From positions 448,334 to 512,333 of the forward strand of contig JAGGDC010000002.1 in NCBI GenBank assembly GCA_020809425.1: a stretch of DNA of 64,000 bases, read 5' to 3'. Shown in pieces: positions 29,208 through 39,389 of the stretch (positions within the stretch are counted from its first letter, which is position 1; each line of letters begins with the position of its first letter). The stretch is from Candidatus Synoicihabitans palmerolidicus. GTDB taxonomy: Bacteria > Verrucomicrobiota > Verrucomicrobiia > Opitutales > Opitutaceae. A program made the position numbers and the translations under genes. The notes under the pieces were generated by a model, which searched no databases, was not told the DNA's origin, and saw nothing but the letters and a program-made list of their open reading frames with translations.

Positions 29208-32024
29208 ATGGCAGCAAAAACCCAAGCCAAAAAGTCCGCCGCTAAGAAGGCAGTCAAAACCGCCCAGCCCGTCAAAAAGGCCCCGACAAAGAAGAAAACA
29301 GCCGACAAGGCTCCTCCCCAATACGTCTACTCGTGGGGCGCCGGCCAAGCCGACGGTAATGGCACCATGAAGCCGCTGCTCGGCGGTAAAGGCGCCAACC
29401 TCGCCGAGATGAGCCGCATCGGACTCCCCGTCCCCGCCGGCTTCACCGTCACGACCGAGGTCTGCACGCACTACTACGCGAACAAGAAGACGTACCCAGC
29501 CGATCTGCAGCGCCAAATCGAGAGTGGTATCGCCCAGGTCGAGAACGTCATGGGCGTGAAATTCGGTGACGCCAAGGGCTTCCCACTGCTCGTCGCCGTC
29601 CGTTCGGGCGGGCGCGATTCCATGCCGGGCATGATGGACACCATTCTCAACCTCGGCCTCAACGACGACACCGTCGTTGCCCTCGAGACCGCCACCGGCA
29701 ATCCCCGCTTCGCGTGGGACTGCTACCGCCGCTTCGTTCAAATGTATGGTGACGTCGTCCTCGGTGTGCAAAAGCGTCCGGGTGAAGACCACGAGCCATT
29801 CGAGGTCATCATCGAAGAAGCCAAAGCCGAATTCCGCGACGACTCCGACGCCGAAGATACCGATCTCACCGCCGACCACCTCAAGGAGGTCATCGCCCGC
29901 TTCAAAAAGCTGGTCAAGGATCGCACCGGTTCCGACTTCCCGTCCAATCCTTGGGACCAACTCACCGGCGCCATGTCCGCGGTGTTCGGCTCCTGGATGA
30001 ACGACCGCGCCAACGTCTACCGTCGCAAGTATGGCATCCCAGCCGAGTGGGGCACCGCCGTCAACGTGCAGGCCATGGTCTTCGGTAACACCGGCATCGA
30101 GTCCGGCTCCGGCGTCGCCTTCACCCGCGACCCCGCCATCGGCGAGAAGGTATTCTACGGCGAGTTCCTCCTGAATGCCCAAGGCGAAGACGTCGTCGCC
30201 GGTGTCCGCACCCCGGACCCCGTCGCGTTGCTCGCCAAGAAGCAACCCGCGTCGCTCATCGAACTCGAGCGCATCCGTGGCGTCCTCGAGAAGCATTTCA
30301 AGGACATGCAGGACTTCGAATTCACCATCCAGGATGGCGTTGTCTACATGCTCCAAACCCGCAACGGCAAGCGCACCGGCGTCGCCGCGGTTCGCATCGC
30401 CTGCGAAATGGTCAAGGAGAAGCTCATCGACTGGAAGACCGCGGTCACCCGTGTCCCGGCCGACCAGCTCGAGCAAGTCCTCGCGCCGATCTTCGACACC
30501 AAGGCCGTCCAGAGCGCCAACCAGATCGCTTCCGGTCTGCCCGCCGGTCCTGGTGCCGCCACCGGTAAGATCTACTTCAACGCCGACCGTGCGGTTGAGG
30601 CCAACGAGAAGGGCCAGAAGGTTCTACTCGTTCGTGTCGAAACCTCCCCGGAGGATCTCCGTGGCATGATCGCTGCCGAGGGCATCCTCACCGCTCGCGG
30701 TGGCGTATCCTCCCACGCCGCCCTCGTTGCCCGCCAAATGGGTAAGGTCTGCGTCTGCGGCGGCGCCGCTCTGCACGTCGACTACGACAAGCGCACCCTC
30801 ACCGTCGGCAAGACCACCTACAGCGAAGGTGACTTCCTCTCCATCGATGGTACCGCTGGTGCCGTCTACGCAGGTGAGGTTCCCACCGCCCCGTCGCAAG
30901 TGGTTCAGGGTCTCATCCAGAACAACAAACGCGCCCAAAAGAGCGGCACTTACCTAAACTTCGTGCAGCTCATGACGTGGTGTAAACGCGCCACCAAGAT
31001 GGTCGTTCGCACCAACGCCGACACCCCTGAGCAAACCGCTCAGGCCGTCGCGTTTGGCGCCGTCGGTATCGGCCTCACCCGCACCGAGCACATGTTCTTC
31101 GAGGGCAAGCGCATCGACGCCATGCGTGAGATGATTCTCGCCGACAACCTCGAGGCCCGTGAAACCGCCCTTGGCAAACTCCTGCCCTTCCAGCGCAAGG
31201 ACTTCCTCGGCATCTTCAAAGCCCTCAACGGCTTCCCCGCGACCATCCGCTTCCTCGATCCGCCTCTGCACGAATTCCTGCCCCACACCAAGGAGCAGCA
31301 ACTCGATTTGGCGCACACCCTCGGCATTCCCGTCGAGAAGATCATGTCCCGCGTGGCTGAGCTCCATGAGTTCAACCCCATGCTTGGTTTCCGTGGCTGC
31401 CGTCTCGGTATCTGCTACCCGGAGATCACCCGCATGCAGGCTCGCGCCGTCCTCGAAGCCGCCGTCGAAGCGAAGAAGAAGGGCATCAAAGCCAAGCCGG
31501 AAATCATGATCCCCCTCGTCGGTTTCGCCAAGGAACTCGAGATCCAGGTCGCCGTGGTCCACGAGACCGCCAAGGCCGTCATGAAGGAGACCAAGACCCG
31601 CGTCTCTTACTCCGTCGGCACCATGATCGAAATCCCTCGCGGTGCGCTCACCGCCGACGACGTCGCCAAGACCGCGGAGTTCTTCTCCTTCGGTACCAAC
31701 GACCTCACCCAGACCACCCTCGGTATGTCGCGCGACGACTCCGGCTCCTTCCTCGCTCCCTACTCGGAAAACGAGATCATGCCGAAGAACCCGTTCGCTT
31801 CCATCGACCAAACCGGCGTGGGCCAACTCATGGAAATCGCCATCGAAAAGGGCCGTAAGACCCGTCCGAAAATCAAGCTCGGCATCTGCGGCGAACACGG
31901 TGGTGATCCGGATTCGGTCAAGTTCTGCCATAAGCTCGGTCTGGCCTACGTGTCCTGCTCGCCTTACCGCGTGCCGGTCGCCCGCCTCGCCGCCGCCCAG
32001 GCCGCGATCGCCTACTCCGAGTAA
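29208..32024 (+). CDS. ppdK: pyruvate, phosphate dikinase
   Basis: The enzyme interconverts pyruvate, ATP and Pi with PEP, AMP and PPi. ATG 29208 is chosen over the in-frame 29151 because the family core starts soon after. The ATP-grasp domain has [12 protein letters not shown] and [20 protein letters not shown]. The swivelling phosphohistidine domain has [18 protein letters not shown], with the His near residue 503. The PEP-binding TIM barrel has [22 protein letters not shown] and [10 protein letters not shown]. The 938-residue length is normal plus a Lys/Ala-rich tail at residues 3-34. Intact, and closed by a strong terminator. In a bacterium losing other genes, its retention points to PPi-linked glycolysis or gluconeogenesis. 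Confidence 0.95.
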   Translation: MAAKTQAKKSAAKKAVKTAQPVKKAPTKKKTADKAPPQYVYSWGAGQADGNGTMKPLLGGKGANLAEMSRIGLPVPAGFTVTTEVCTHYYANKKTYPADLQRQIESGIAQVENVMGVKFGDAKGFPLLVAVRSGGRDSMPGMMDTILNLGLNDDTVVALETATGNPRFAWDCYRRFVQMYGDVVLGVQKRPGEDHEPFEVIIEEAKAEFRDDSDAEDTDLTADHLKEVIARFKKLVKDRTGSDFPSNPWDQLTGAMSAVFGSWMNDRANVYRRKYGIPAEWGTAVNVQAMVFGNTGIESGSGVAFTRDPAIGEKVFYGEFLLNAQGEDVVAGVRTPDPVALLAKKQPASLIELERIRGVLEKHFKDMQDFEFTIQDGVVYMLQTRNGKRTGVAAVRIACEMVKEKLIDWKTAVTRVPADQLEQVLAPIFDTKAVQSANQIASGLPAGPGAATGKIYFNADRAVEANEKGQKVLLVRVETSPEDLRGMIAAEGILTARGGVSSHAALVARQMGKVCVCGGAALHVDYDKRTLTVGKTTYSEGDFLSIDGTAGAVYAGEVPTAPSQVVQGLIQNNKRAQKSGTYLNFVQLMTWCKRATKMVVRTNADTPEQTAQAVAFGAVGIGLTRTEHMFFEGKRIDAMREMILADNLEARETALGKLLPFQRKDFLGIFKALNGFPATIRFLDPPLHEFLPHTKEQQLDLAHTLGIPVEKIMSRVAELHEFNPMLGFRGCRLGICYPEITRMQARAVLEAAVEAKKKGIKAKPEIMIPLVGFAKELEIQVAVVHETAKAVMKETKTRVSYSVGTMIEIPRGALTADDVAKTAEFFSFGTNDLTQTTLGMSRDDSGSFLAPYSENEIMPKNPFASIDQTGVGQLMEIAIEKGRKTRPKIKLGICGEHGGDPDSVKFCHKLGLAYVSCSPYRVPVARLAAAQAAIAYSE

Positions 32025-32035
32025 GAGCCTCTCCA

Positions 32036-32076
32036 AAGATAACGAGCGCGAGAATCGTTCCCGTTCTCGTTATCTT
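32036..32076. repeat. intergenic inverted repeat with CTCGTT/AACGAG words
   Basis: Arms 32036-32046 (aagataacgag) and 32066-32076 are exact complements. The spacer holds further cgagaa and ttctcg words. The vocabulary matches the repeat near trpS (11660-11770). Confidence 0.5.
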
Positions 32077-32087
32077 CTCTATCTCTC

Positions 32088-32120
32088 AGCCCCGTTCCGC
32101 CCTGCGGAACGGGGCTTTTT
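32088..32120 (+). terminator. rho-independent terminator after ppdK
   Basis: A 12-bp perfect stem (32088-32099 with 32105-32116) and 5-nt loop are followed by a run of T. It lies 64 bases after the ppdK stop. Confidence 0.85.
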
Positions 32121-32289
32121 TGATTTTTGAAACCAATTAAACCTAGAAAACGCATGTAACAAGGTCATGTTATCCAGTCGGTTAGTTGGTTTCAAACGTG
32201 ACCAAGCCGACTCACCTGGCAGGGAACGAATCGATGCCTTCGACGGACCGTAACCCGTTACGACTTCGCGCCCTTCGTTCCCTTGTATG

Positions 32290-32560
32290 TTCGAACCGAT
32301 GTTAAGAACGAGCGAGGACGGAGCCGAATGCGGCCTCCGAGAATGGACCATAGAGTTCGTCGCAGGAGGCTACATTCGGCGCGAATGCACATGCGAAGTA
32401 AATGCCTTGAATGATGCTCGCCAGGATGCGGTGCAGACTGGCCGTCTGCACCGCACGGCAACCCAGAGGCCGATTTGTTACCCGAGGATCTACCTCGAAC
32501 AGAAGCCCTGGGCCCGGGTTGCCGACCTGGTTGAACTCGAACCGCTGAGAGAGCCCTGAG
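32290..32560 (+). ncRNA. candidate IS110 bridge RNA, copy A
   Basis: The left non-coding end folds into hairpins. The first has outer stem 32323-32330/32373-32380 and inner stem 32333-32338/32365-32370 with a 26-nt loop. The second is a 12-bp perfect stem, 32427-32438/32444-32455. Known IS110 elements transcribe a bispecific RNA from this position, with internal loops that pair to target and donor DNA. Boundaries are guessed and no pairing to a target was shown. Confidence 0.5.
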
Positions 32561-32573
32561 CTCGTATAACAAG

Positions 32574-33495
32574 ATGGAGCAAACCACCCCTAAAAATCAA
32601 GTCACCTATGTTGGTGTGGATATCGCCAAAGATCGTCTCGACTACACCGTCGATGATACTCGCTGTGCCCACGTCGAGAACACCCACCGAGGCCACCGAG
32701 CCTTGATCAAGCACCTCCAGAGCCTGCCCAATGCCCGGGTCGTATGCGAGCTATGAGCGTGCCATTGTCGCCGCATTGCTCTTGGCCCAGATCCAAGTCT
32801 GCGTGGGCAATCCAGGGCGTGTGCGCGCCTTTGCCCGCGCCGCCGGCTGGCTTGCCAAGACCGACCCACTCGACGCTAAACTGTTGCGACGCTTTGGGTT
32901 ACAAATAAAGCCACGCCTGCACCGGGCCCTCGACGAAGCGGCCGCAACCTTGCGTGAGCTGCTCGACTATCGCCGGCAGATCAGTGATCAACTCGTCGCC
33001 ACAGGCAACCGGTGCGAGTTGGCCGGACGCATTTTGCGTGAACGCCTTGAGACCCTGCGGGTGTTTTTAGCCACCGAGCTCGAACAAACCGATGCGCTGA
33101 TTAAAACGCACATCCACGAGGACGACAGTCTACGCACCAAAGCCGCTCGACTGCGCGAACTCCAAGACGCAGGACCCGTGCTCGCCTCCGTGCCTGAACT
33201 CGGAAAAATCGAATCGGGCCAACTCGCCGCTCTGATCGGTGTGGCCCCGTTCGCCCACGACAGCGGGCGGCGACATCGTTGCCGACATGTGCGCGGCGGG
33301 CGTCATTCCGTGCGCCAGGTCCTCTACATGGCGGCGGTCTCTGCCATCCGATGTAACCCTGTCATGCGCGCGTTCTATCGGCGCCTCGTTGAGGCTGGAA
33401 AACTGAAGAAAATAGCCCTTATCGCGGTCATGCGCCAAATGCTACATGCCCTCAATCTATTGGCCGCTAATCCCAACTTTGTCCTTGTTCGCTAA
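32574..33495 (+). pseudogene. IS110-family transposase, copy A, with deletions
   Basis: The N-terminal DEDD domain starts VTYVGVDIAKDRLDYTV. An 11-nt deletion near 32750, compared with copy B, shifts the frame and removes the EATGG block. The rest reads in another frame, with AKTDPLDAKLLRRF and the C-terminal Tnp_20 domain LAALIGVAPFAHDSGRR, which holds the catalytic Ser. A second, in-frame loss of 15 nt near 33185 removes ATLLA; it lies between two gctcgc repeats. The copy cannot make a normal recombinase. Confidence 0.85.
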
Positions 33496-33623
33496 CACCG
33501 CTGCTTCTGTCACATCCCACTTCGGAATTTAGAATCAGCTGAGCCGAACTGGGTCATGACCGCCGGGCCACCCCCCAGGAGCATAGAGACGGCTTAGTTT
33601 CCGGCCTGCGGACTCACTCCGTA

Positions 33624-33685
33624 GACGTGGACGCCACGTCACCTCGGATACCCCACGGTGCGAGCCGAATCTCAGCCTCGCACCG
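33624..33685. terminator. two strong hairpins between convergent units
   Basis: gacgtgg/ccacgtc (33624-33640, 3-nt loop) and cggtgcgag/ctcgcaccg (33656-33685, 12-nt loop) lie between IS110 copy A and the end of the floA operon. No T run follows on either strand, so termination is only a guess. Confidence 0.35.
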
Positions 33686-33699
33686 CGCTCCCCGTACCT

Positions 33700-34305
33700 T
33701 CACCGCAATGCCACCGGCTTGCCCAGAACTTCGCGCAACACAATGGCGCGCCGTGCACTCTTCGGATTACGCAACGTCGCGAGAAAATCCAGATCACTTA
33801 ATCCATCGGGTTCAGCGATCGTTTTGCTACGCGTCTTCCCCCACGAATTTGATCGCGACTTGCTCCGCGCATGTTCTGCCATCGCGTCGGCCTTGCGTCG
33901 CTGAACATCCAACTCCCGCATTTCCCGCTCCAGCTTATCCTGCCGGCTGACCATGGGCTGCGCCGGTAATACCGGCGGCTGAGGAGGCATGGGCTCCGGC
34001 TCGGGTTCAGCCGGAATACCCATCAATTCTCTCCATATCGGCGGAATGTCGTCCTGCTTGGGCTTCGGTCTGGCCGGTGCTTGCACCGGCCCCCCGTCGC
34101 CCTGCCGCCGCTGCTCGCGTAACTGCTGCATACGTTCGCGAACCTGCCGCGCCGAATCAGCTTCTTCGAACTCGATGGGCGTCCGGCCCGGGCGCTCCCC
34201 ATGCTTGGGCGGCGGCTGCGACTTCTGCTTGTTCTGCGTCAACCACCACGCGATCGTCGACGCCGCGATGATGACCAGCTGCAGATTATCTAGAGCCCAC
34301 CTCAT
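33700..34305 (-). CDS. hypothetical membrane-anchored protein of the floA operon
   Basis: The product has an N-terminal hydrophobic anchor (LQLVIIAASTIAWWL), a charged coiled-coil-like region rich in Arg, Gln and Glu, a Pro-rich middle and a C-terminal block DFLATLRNPKSARRAIVLRE. It follows floA by 12 bases on the same strand, so it is probably translated with it. No known family is recognised. A partner role for the FloA/NfeD assembly is inference from position. Confidence 0.65.
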   Translation of the reverse strand: MRWALDNLQLVIIAASTIAWWLTQNKQKSQPPPKHGERPGRTPIEFEEADSARQVRERMQQLREQRRQGDGGPVQAPARPKPKQDDIPPIWRELMGIPAEPEPEPMPPQPPVLPAQPMVSRQDKLEREMRELDVQRRKADAMAEHARSKSRSNSWGKTRSKTIAEPDGLSDLDFLATLRNPKSARRAIVLREVLGKPVALR

Positions 34306-34317
34306 TCTGGAAACGGA

Positions 34318-35331
34318 TTAGGATTGCGGTTTGTTGTCGTCTTCGGGCTTACCGATCGACTGACGCATTCCTGTGTCGGCTTGAATGTTCTCCATCTTGT
34401 AGTAATCCATGACGCCCAAATTACCCTTTCGGAACGCTTCCGCCATCGCGAACGGCACCTGGGCCTGCGCCTCGACGACCTTCGCTCGCATCTCTTCGAC
34501 CCGAGCCTTCATCTCTTGTTCGACCGCCACCGCCGCCGCACGACGAATTTCCGCCTGCGCCTGCGCAATACTCTTGTTGGCCATGGCCTGCGCCTCTTGC
34601 AGTTTCGCCCCCACGTTTTCACCGACATCCACATCGGCAATATCGATCGAAAGAATCTCAAACGCCGTGCCCACATCTAGGCCGCGCTTCAGTACGGTTT
34701 TCGAAATCGTATCCGGGGATTCCAACACTACCTTGTAGGTGTCGGCCGAACCAATCGTCGTGACAATGCCTTCACCCACCCGGGCGATAATCGTCTCTTC
34801 CTTCGCACCGCCCACAAACCGATTCAAATTGGTGCGCACCGTCACCCGAGCCCGCACTTGGACCTGAATACCGTCCTTGGCCACACCGTCGATCGTCCCC
34901 CGTCCACCTTTTGGATTCGGACAATCGATCACCTTGGGGTCAACCGAAGTACGCACCGCTTCCTCCACGCTCTTACCCGAGCCCTTGGTCGCGAGATCGA
35001 TCGCACACGCCCGCTGCCAATCGAGTTCAATAGTCGCCTTCTGGGCCGCAATCAGCGCCTGCACACACAAAATTACATTACCTCCTGCCAAATACTGAGC
35101 TTCGATTTCGTTGATCCCCAGCGCCAAGCCCGCTTTGACCGCGCGAATCCGGGCATCCACAATCACACTGTAGGGGACTCCGCGTAGCCGCATCGCCACC
35201 AAATTTACCATGCCCACGTATGCTCCCGAGAGCCACGCTTTGAGCCAGACGTTGAAGAAGGAGATAAGGATGCCAAAAAGCACCAGGCCGGCGATCACCG
35301 CCGCGACCATTATTACGAGGGTCAGATCCAT
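34318..35331 (-). CDS. floA: flotillin-like protein FloA
   Basis: FloA organises membrane microdomains in bacteria. The N-terminus is a membrane hairpin ([17 protein letters not shown]), followed by [25 protein letters not shown] and an SPFH/band-7 domain ([34 protein letters not shown]). A coiled-coil Ala/Glu-rich C-terminal part ends with [20 protein letters not shown], a FloA signature. The 337-residue length is normal and the gene is intact. It follows two nfeD genes in the order usual for this operon. Confidence 0.93.
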   Translation of the reverse strand: MDLTLVIMVAAVIAGLVLFGILISFFNVWLKAWLSGAYVGMVNLVAMRLRGVPYSVIVDARIRAVKAGLALGINEIEAQYLAGGNVILCVQALIAAQKATIELDWQRACAIDLATKGSGKSVEEAVRTSVDPKVIDCPNPKGGRGTIDGVAKDGIQVQVRARVTVRTNLNRFVGGAKEETIIARVGEGIVTTIGSADTYKVVLESPDTISKTVLKRGLDVGTAFEILSIDIADVDVGENVGAKLQEAQAMANKSIAQAQAEIRRAAAVAVEQEMKARVEEMRAKVVEAQAQVPFAMAEAFRKGNLGVMDYYKMENIQADTGMRQSIGKPEDDNKPQS

Positions 35332-35338
35332 GGGTAGT

Positions 35339-35803
35339 TTATGATTTAGGGATTACAATAAGTCGAAAAGTATCTACGGCGATGACCGTAACCGGTTCGC
35401 CCGCTTTTAGAAAGCCCGTACGTGAAAACGCCTCGTGCCGATGGCCCTCGATGAGGACATAGCCGGTCGGGGCCAAGTCCGTCGCCGTTTCCCCCGCGCT
35501 GCCCACGAAATCTTTTTCACGCATCGGGGCTGAACGGCCTGCCGAGGCCGTATTTAGAAACAACCGCTTGCCCATCGGTGTCTTGGGTACGATGGCGAAT
35601 TCAAAATACAGCATCACTCCCACGAGGAGCAGTGCAGCGATCACTGCCACGAGCCCTCCACCCATACCGTAGTTCACACACGCTAACACACAGCCTCCCA
35701 GCAGTGCCAAAGCGGCAAACAACCCAAGAATTCCTCCGGGCAAAAACATCTCCATGCCGAGGAACACCACCCCGAGCACAAACAACACCGCAATCTTCGT
35801 CAT
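35339..35803 (-). CDS. short NfeD-like membrane protein
   Basis: About 154 residues: several membrane segments ([33 protein letters not shown]) and a C-terminal OB-fold NfeD domain ([20 protein letters not shown]). It starts inside the end of the long NfeD gene (four-base overlap) and stops eight bases before floA. NfeD proteins work with their SPFH partner in membrane quality control. Intact. Confidence 0.85.
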   Translation of the reverse strand: MTKIAVLFVLGVVFLGMEMFLPGGILGLFAALALLGGCVLACVNYGMGGGLVAVIAALLLVGVMLYFEFAIVPKTPMGKRLFLNTASAGRSAPMREKDFVGSAGETATDLAPTGYVLIEGHRHEAFSRTGFLKAGEPVTVIAVDTFRLIVIPKS

Positions 35804-37293
35804 ACGTCATCCTCCTCGCCCATCGGCTCCACGACTAAACCAAAATCCCTATGCGCCCTCACCACGACTTCGCGCCCCTCATCGCTCGTGCCGACGTCCA
35901 CTCGCGCTTCGTACCAACGCCCGTCGATAATCACATGACCGCTGGGATACATATCCGTTGCCGCTTTCCCGGTTCGACCCACCAATGAAGCCACGGCTGA
36001 CGTCATTGGGTTGCCCTCTCCCTGCCCCATAACTGCCCCGGACGATCCTCCCGCCGCCGACCATAAAACCATCCGATCCCCAAACCAGCCCTTGGGCAGA
36101 AACTTCAGCACTATGATCCCTCCCACCACCGCGACCATCACGCTCAAACCGAGCGTCAACAATGGCTGCACAAACAAGTCGCCCGAAAATTCAATCGGCT
36201 CGTTGGGCCAAATATCCGCCATCGACCACAGCAACGACCCGATCATCATCACCACCCCGCTCAACGCCAAGATTATCGTGCCGGGCAACAACAACAGCTC
36301 CACTAAAATCAACAGAGCCCCCAATACAAAAAACAACATCGATTCGTGCCCGGAAAGCCCCGCCACGTAGTGCCCAAAAAGCACGATCAACATGAGCAAT
36401 CCACCGCCGATCCCAAATAGACCAAACCCCGGCGTCTTGAATTCGACAAACAGCCCGAGTAACCCAAGCCCCATCAAAATCGGCGTAATGCCATTCAACA
36501 CCGCCGCCAAATTTTCCGCCCACGTGGTCACCAACGTGACCATCGTATAGCCGCCCTCGCCGTATCGTTCGGCCAACAACGCCTCAATCGATTCCGCGAT
36601 GCCCGCGGCCAACAAGGGCTCCGCCGGTTCACCATACGTTTTTGATGCCTCCGTCGCGGTGAGGGAAAGCAGCTCTCCCTTTGCCTTCAAAACTTCCTCT
36701 CCAATCTTCAGTTCATAGTCCGCGTCAATCATCGCCGATATCACCTGCCCCCGATACGTGTGACCCTCCGAGATCGCCCGCATGCGCGCTTTGAGATAGC
36801 TCACAATTTTTTGCTTCATCGACTCATCCAATTCCGCGCCACTCGACAACACCGGCGCCGCCGCCCCGATGACTCCATCCGGCGCAAAATAGATATCATC
36901 CGTCATCGCCGAAATCAAGGACCCCGCGGACAGCGCCTCATTGTTCACATAAGTCGCCGTCGATCCGACAAATTTCTCCAACGCCTCCAGAATCTCAAAC
37001 GTCGTGTCCAGACTCCCTCCGGGCGTCTTCATGTCCAATACCACCAAAGCCGCATTTTGCTCAATCGCCTCCTTCAAGCCCCGTCGCACCACATACAAAA
37101 TCGGGTTGGTAATCTGGTCTCGGACCGGAATCACCACCACCCGCACCAGTTCCTCCTCCATCAAGGCCGTCTCGACCTTTTCCGCCATGCCCTCAGGGCT
37201 CGGCACCGAATCTTGAGCCCACGCCTGCAGGCACGCCCCGCACAAGCTCAGCCACAGAACACCGAGAAGACGATAATATCGGGGGGGGAACAT
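35800..37293 (-). CDS. NfeD-family protein with ClpP-class serine protease domain
   Basis: ATG 37293 begins a signal peptide (LLGVLWLSLCGACLQAWAQ); an upstream Met at 37308 is less likely. The periplasmic domain has VLDMKTPGGSL and the serine-site block YVNNEALSAGSLISAM, as in ClpP-like membrane proteases of this family. Several transmembrane segments follow (GLLGLFVEFKTPGFGLFG, MLIVLFGHYVAGLSG). The C-terminal NfeD OB-fold has GRTGKAATDMYPSGHVIIDG. It heads the nfeD-nfeD-floA-hypothetical operon and is intact. A G/C run lies at the N-terminal codons but does not break the frame. Confidence 0.88.
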   Translation of the reverse strand: MFPPRYYRLLGVLWLSLCGACLQAWAQDSVPSPEGMAEKVETALMEEELVRVVVIPVRDQITNPILYVVRRGLKEAIEQNAALVVLDMKTPGGSLDTTFEILEALEKFVGSTATYVNNEALSAGSLISAMTDDIYFAPDGVIGAAAPVLSSGAELDESMKQKIVSYLKARMRAISEGHTYRGQVISAMIDADYELKIGEEVLKAKGELLSLTATEASKTYGEPAEPLLAAGIAESIEALLAERYGEGGYTMVTLVTTWAENLAAVLNGITPILMGLGLLGLFVEFKTPGFGLFGIGGGLLMLIVLFGHYVAGLSGHESMLFFVLGALLILVELLLLPGTIILALSGVVMMIGSLLWSMADIWPNEPIEFSGDLFVQPLLTLGLSVMVAVVGGIIVLKFLPKGWFGDRMVLWSAAGGSSGAVMGQGEGNPMTSAVASLVGRTGKAATDMYPSGHVIIDGRWYEARVDVGTSDEGREVVVRAHRDFGLVVEPMGEEDDV

Positions 37294-37473
37294 GGCTAAT
37301 GTTCCCACCCTGCTTCAGCTGCACAACCACGGCAAGCCCCCGGATGCGCATTTTTATTATAATTCGGCTCGAGGTTTCTCATCGCCCGTTTGCCATCCCT
37401 CTCCCCTCTCGTTGGGAGTCTTACATTTTGACCTTTAGGTCGTTCACCTTTTCAGCGTTTCCTTCCTCCGCCC

Positions 37474-38385
37474 ATGCAATCCATTCCTTATCACGGTCAC
37501 ACCATCCGCCGCTGGCAGGTGGGAGACTCCACCTTCTATGGTCTTGGCCCGAGGCCGGCGCCCGCCTCATGCATTGGCACCATACTCGCGCCGACGGCTC
37601 CATTCGCGACGTCATCCACTGGCCGGAACTCGAATTCCTGACCGAGAACCCGGTCGCCAAAATCCGCGGCGGCAACCCCATCCTGTTCCCGTTTAATGGC
37701 CGCGTGTTCGAAGGCGGCGAAATTCACTTCTGGCGCGATCCCGCCGGCATCCGTCGCGCCATGCCCATGCACGACTTCGCCCGCCAAGGGTCCTTCCGCA
37801 TCGACCACAAAGACTTCACCGCCATCCTCGAACCGACCGAGGCCAACCACGCCTGCTACCCCTTCGACTACGAATTCAGTGTCATCTACCGCTTCCACCC
37901 CCACCATTTCACTTGCGAGTTCGCGCTCCAGAATCTGGGTGCCGGGCCGCTTCCGTGGAGCGCCGGACATCACTTCTACTGCGCCGCCCCCTGGACCGAT
38001 GGGCACACCCGCGATGACTATGTGATTCAGTTGCCCGAAGCCGAAACCGCTCGTCAAACCAGAAACAGGTTACCTTACCCCGGGCGCCACCTTGCCACGT
38101 CGCTGCCCGTTGTCTCACCCCGACCTCGTAGATACCTTGCCCCTCAACCTCGGCGGCAACACGGTGCGATTCGGTCCCGCCGATGGCTCCGAATTCGTCC
38201 AACTCCGCCACGGCACCAATCCCGTTCCCGCCCCCGACGCCACGTTCGTCACCTGGACCGCCGCTCCATTCTACTGTGTTGAACCTTGGATGGGGCCTCC
38301 CAACGCCTCCAGTCATGGGCGCGGCCTGCACTATGTTCCGCCCGGCGCGACCGCCCGGTTTACCGTGGAAATCGCCATTGGCTGA
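37474..38385 (+). pseudogene. aldose 1-epimerase-like protein, frameshifted
   Basis: ATG 37474 gives MQSIPYHGHTIRRWQVGD. Near 37550 one base is missing, and the reading continues in the next frame as EAGARLMHWHHTRADG. GGNPILFPFNGRV, MPMHDFARQGSF (with the conserved His) and WSAGHHFYCAAPW are galactose-mutarotase family blocks. A second shift near 38065 leads to PDLVDTLPLNLGGN and FYCVEPWMGPPNA to the stop at 38385. It would interconvert anomers of a hexose. The reconstruction gives about 300 residues. Confidence 0.75.
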
Positions 38386-38521
38386 AGCGCGACCACGATT
38401 CTTTCTTTTACAGCAGGGCACAAAAATCACAAAGAGTCCCTCGCAGCGTTAGCCTTCGTACTCATCGAAGCCTTTCGTCCAAACATCTGTTCCTCGGCCT
38501 CTTTCCATTTTGATTCCATCC

Positions 38522-38896
38522 GTGGTTAACCTCCCTTCCCGTTTTGCATTCCTCGACGGCCTCGGCGGTCCCGAGATGATGGTCATATTCGTGCTCGCCC
38601 TCATGCTTTTCGGCGGGAAAAAGCTGCCCGAACTGGCACGCGGGTTCGGCAAAGCCATGCGCGAGTTCAAACGAGCCGCCTCGGGTGTGGAGGACGAAAT
38701 ACGCCGTGCGATGGACGCCGAAGCCCCCGTTTCGCCGCCCCGGCAACACCAACGCCCCCCCGCGCCTGCTCGCCCGCGTCCCGCCCGCGTCACCGACCCA
38801 TCCGTGACGCCCACCCCGACCCCGGTGCCTCCTCCCGCCAAACCGACTTCGCCTTCGGAATCAGACGACGGTCCCTCCCCCAAGCCCACGTCCTGA
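38522..38896 (+). CDS. tatA: twin-arginine translocase subunit TatA/TatE-like
   Basis: The product has a membrane helix (GGPEMMVIFVLALMLFGG), then the TatA/B hinge KKLPELARGFGKAMREFKRA and an amphipathic helix, followed by a Pro-rich tail. GTG 38522 is preferred over TTG 38510 because it gives the shorter lead before the helix. It would help form the pore that exports folded proteins. TatB cannot be fully excluded from sequence alone. The next gene starts six bases later. Confidence 0.82.
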   Translation: MVNLPSRFAFLDGLGGPEMMVIFVLALMLFGGKKLPELARGFGKAMREFKRAASGVEDEIRRAMDAEAPVSPPRQHQRPPAPARPRPARVTDPSVTPTPTPVPPPAKPTSPSESDDGPSPKPTS

Positions 38897-38901
38897 CCGC
38901 C

Positions 38902-39258
38902 ATGCCGGATTCCGAGGACGAACCGCCAATCGAGTTTCCCATCACCGGTGAACTCGACCTGCACACCTTCCGTCCATCCGATCTCGGCGAGCTGATTCCC
39001 GCCTACCTCGACGCCTGTCGCGCCAAAGGTATTCACAACGTTCGAATCATCCACGGCAAAGGCACCGGCACCCTGCGTACCACCGTGCACGCGTTACTTG
39101 ACCGCCTACCAGGGATCGAAGGCTACCGACTCGGCAATGAAACCTCCGGCAGTTGGGGCGCCACCCTCGTCACGCTTTCCCCGCCCCACTCAAGCTGTAA
39201 GTCTTGCCGGGCTCTTATCAGCCTAGAAAACGCAGTTCACATCAGAAAACGCATGTAA
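38902..39258 (+). CDS. Smr-domain protein with an IS-derived C-terminus
   Basis: Smr (MutS2 C-terminal) domains are nucleic-acid endonuclease-type modules. GELDLHTFRPSDL holds the conserved LDLH motif and VRIIHGKGTGTLR the second signature. The domain ends near GATLVTLSPP. The last 25 residues or so (from about 39189) lie over sequence beside or inside the left end of IS110 copy B, so the original stop may have been lost. The core domain is complete and may still work. Confidence 0.78.
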   Translation: MPDSEDEPPIEFPITGELDLHTFRPSDLGELIPAYLDACRAKGIHNVRIIHGKGTGTLRTTVHALLDRLPGIEGYRLGNETSGSWGATLVTLSPPHSSCKSCRALISLENAVHIRKRM

Positions 39259-39389
39259 CAAAGTTATGCTATCCAATCGGTGAGTGGGTTTTAACCGTGC
39301 ACGAGCCGACTCACTTGGCAGGTGCACGAATCGATGCCTGCGACGGACCGTAACTCGTTACAACTTCGCGCCCTTCGTTCCCTTGTATG

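Larger units (their letters stand above)
32135..33529 (+). mobile_element. IS110-family element, copy A
   Basis: Limits come from alignment with the copy at 39230-40662. Shared sequence starts around cctagaaaacgca and ends around cggaattt after the transposase. No inverted repeats are seen, which is normal for IS110. About 430 nt of conserved non-coding sequence precede the transposase, the place where IS110 elements encode their bridge RNA. The element lies just downstream of the ppdK terminator. Exact ends are uncertain by some tens of bases. Confidence 0.8.

Noticed and set aside
29094..30476. A 460-codon minus-strand ORF opposite ppdK
   Set aside because: It is the antisense shadow of a high-GC gene; composition is Gly/Asp/Glu-rich with no motif.
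36190..36523. A minus-strand ORF inside the long nfeD gene
   Set aside because: It is another frame of the NfeD membrane region with no start signal or family match.
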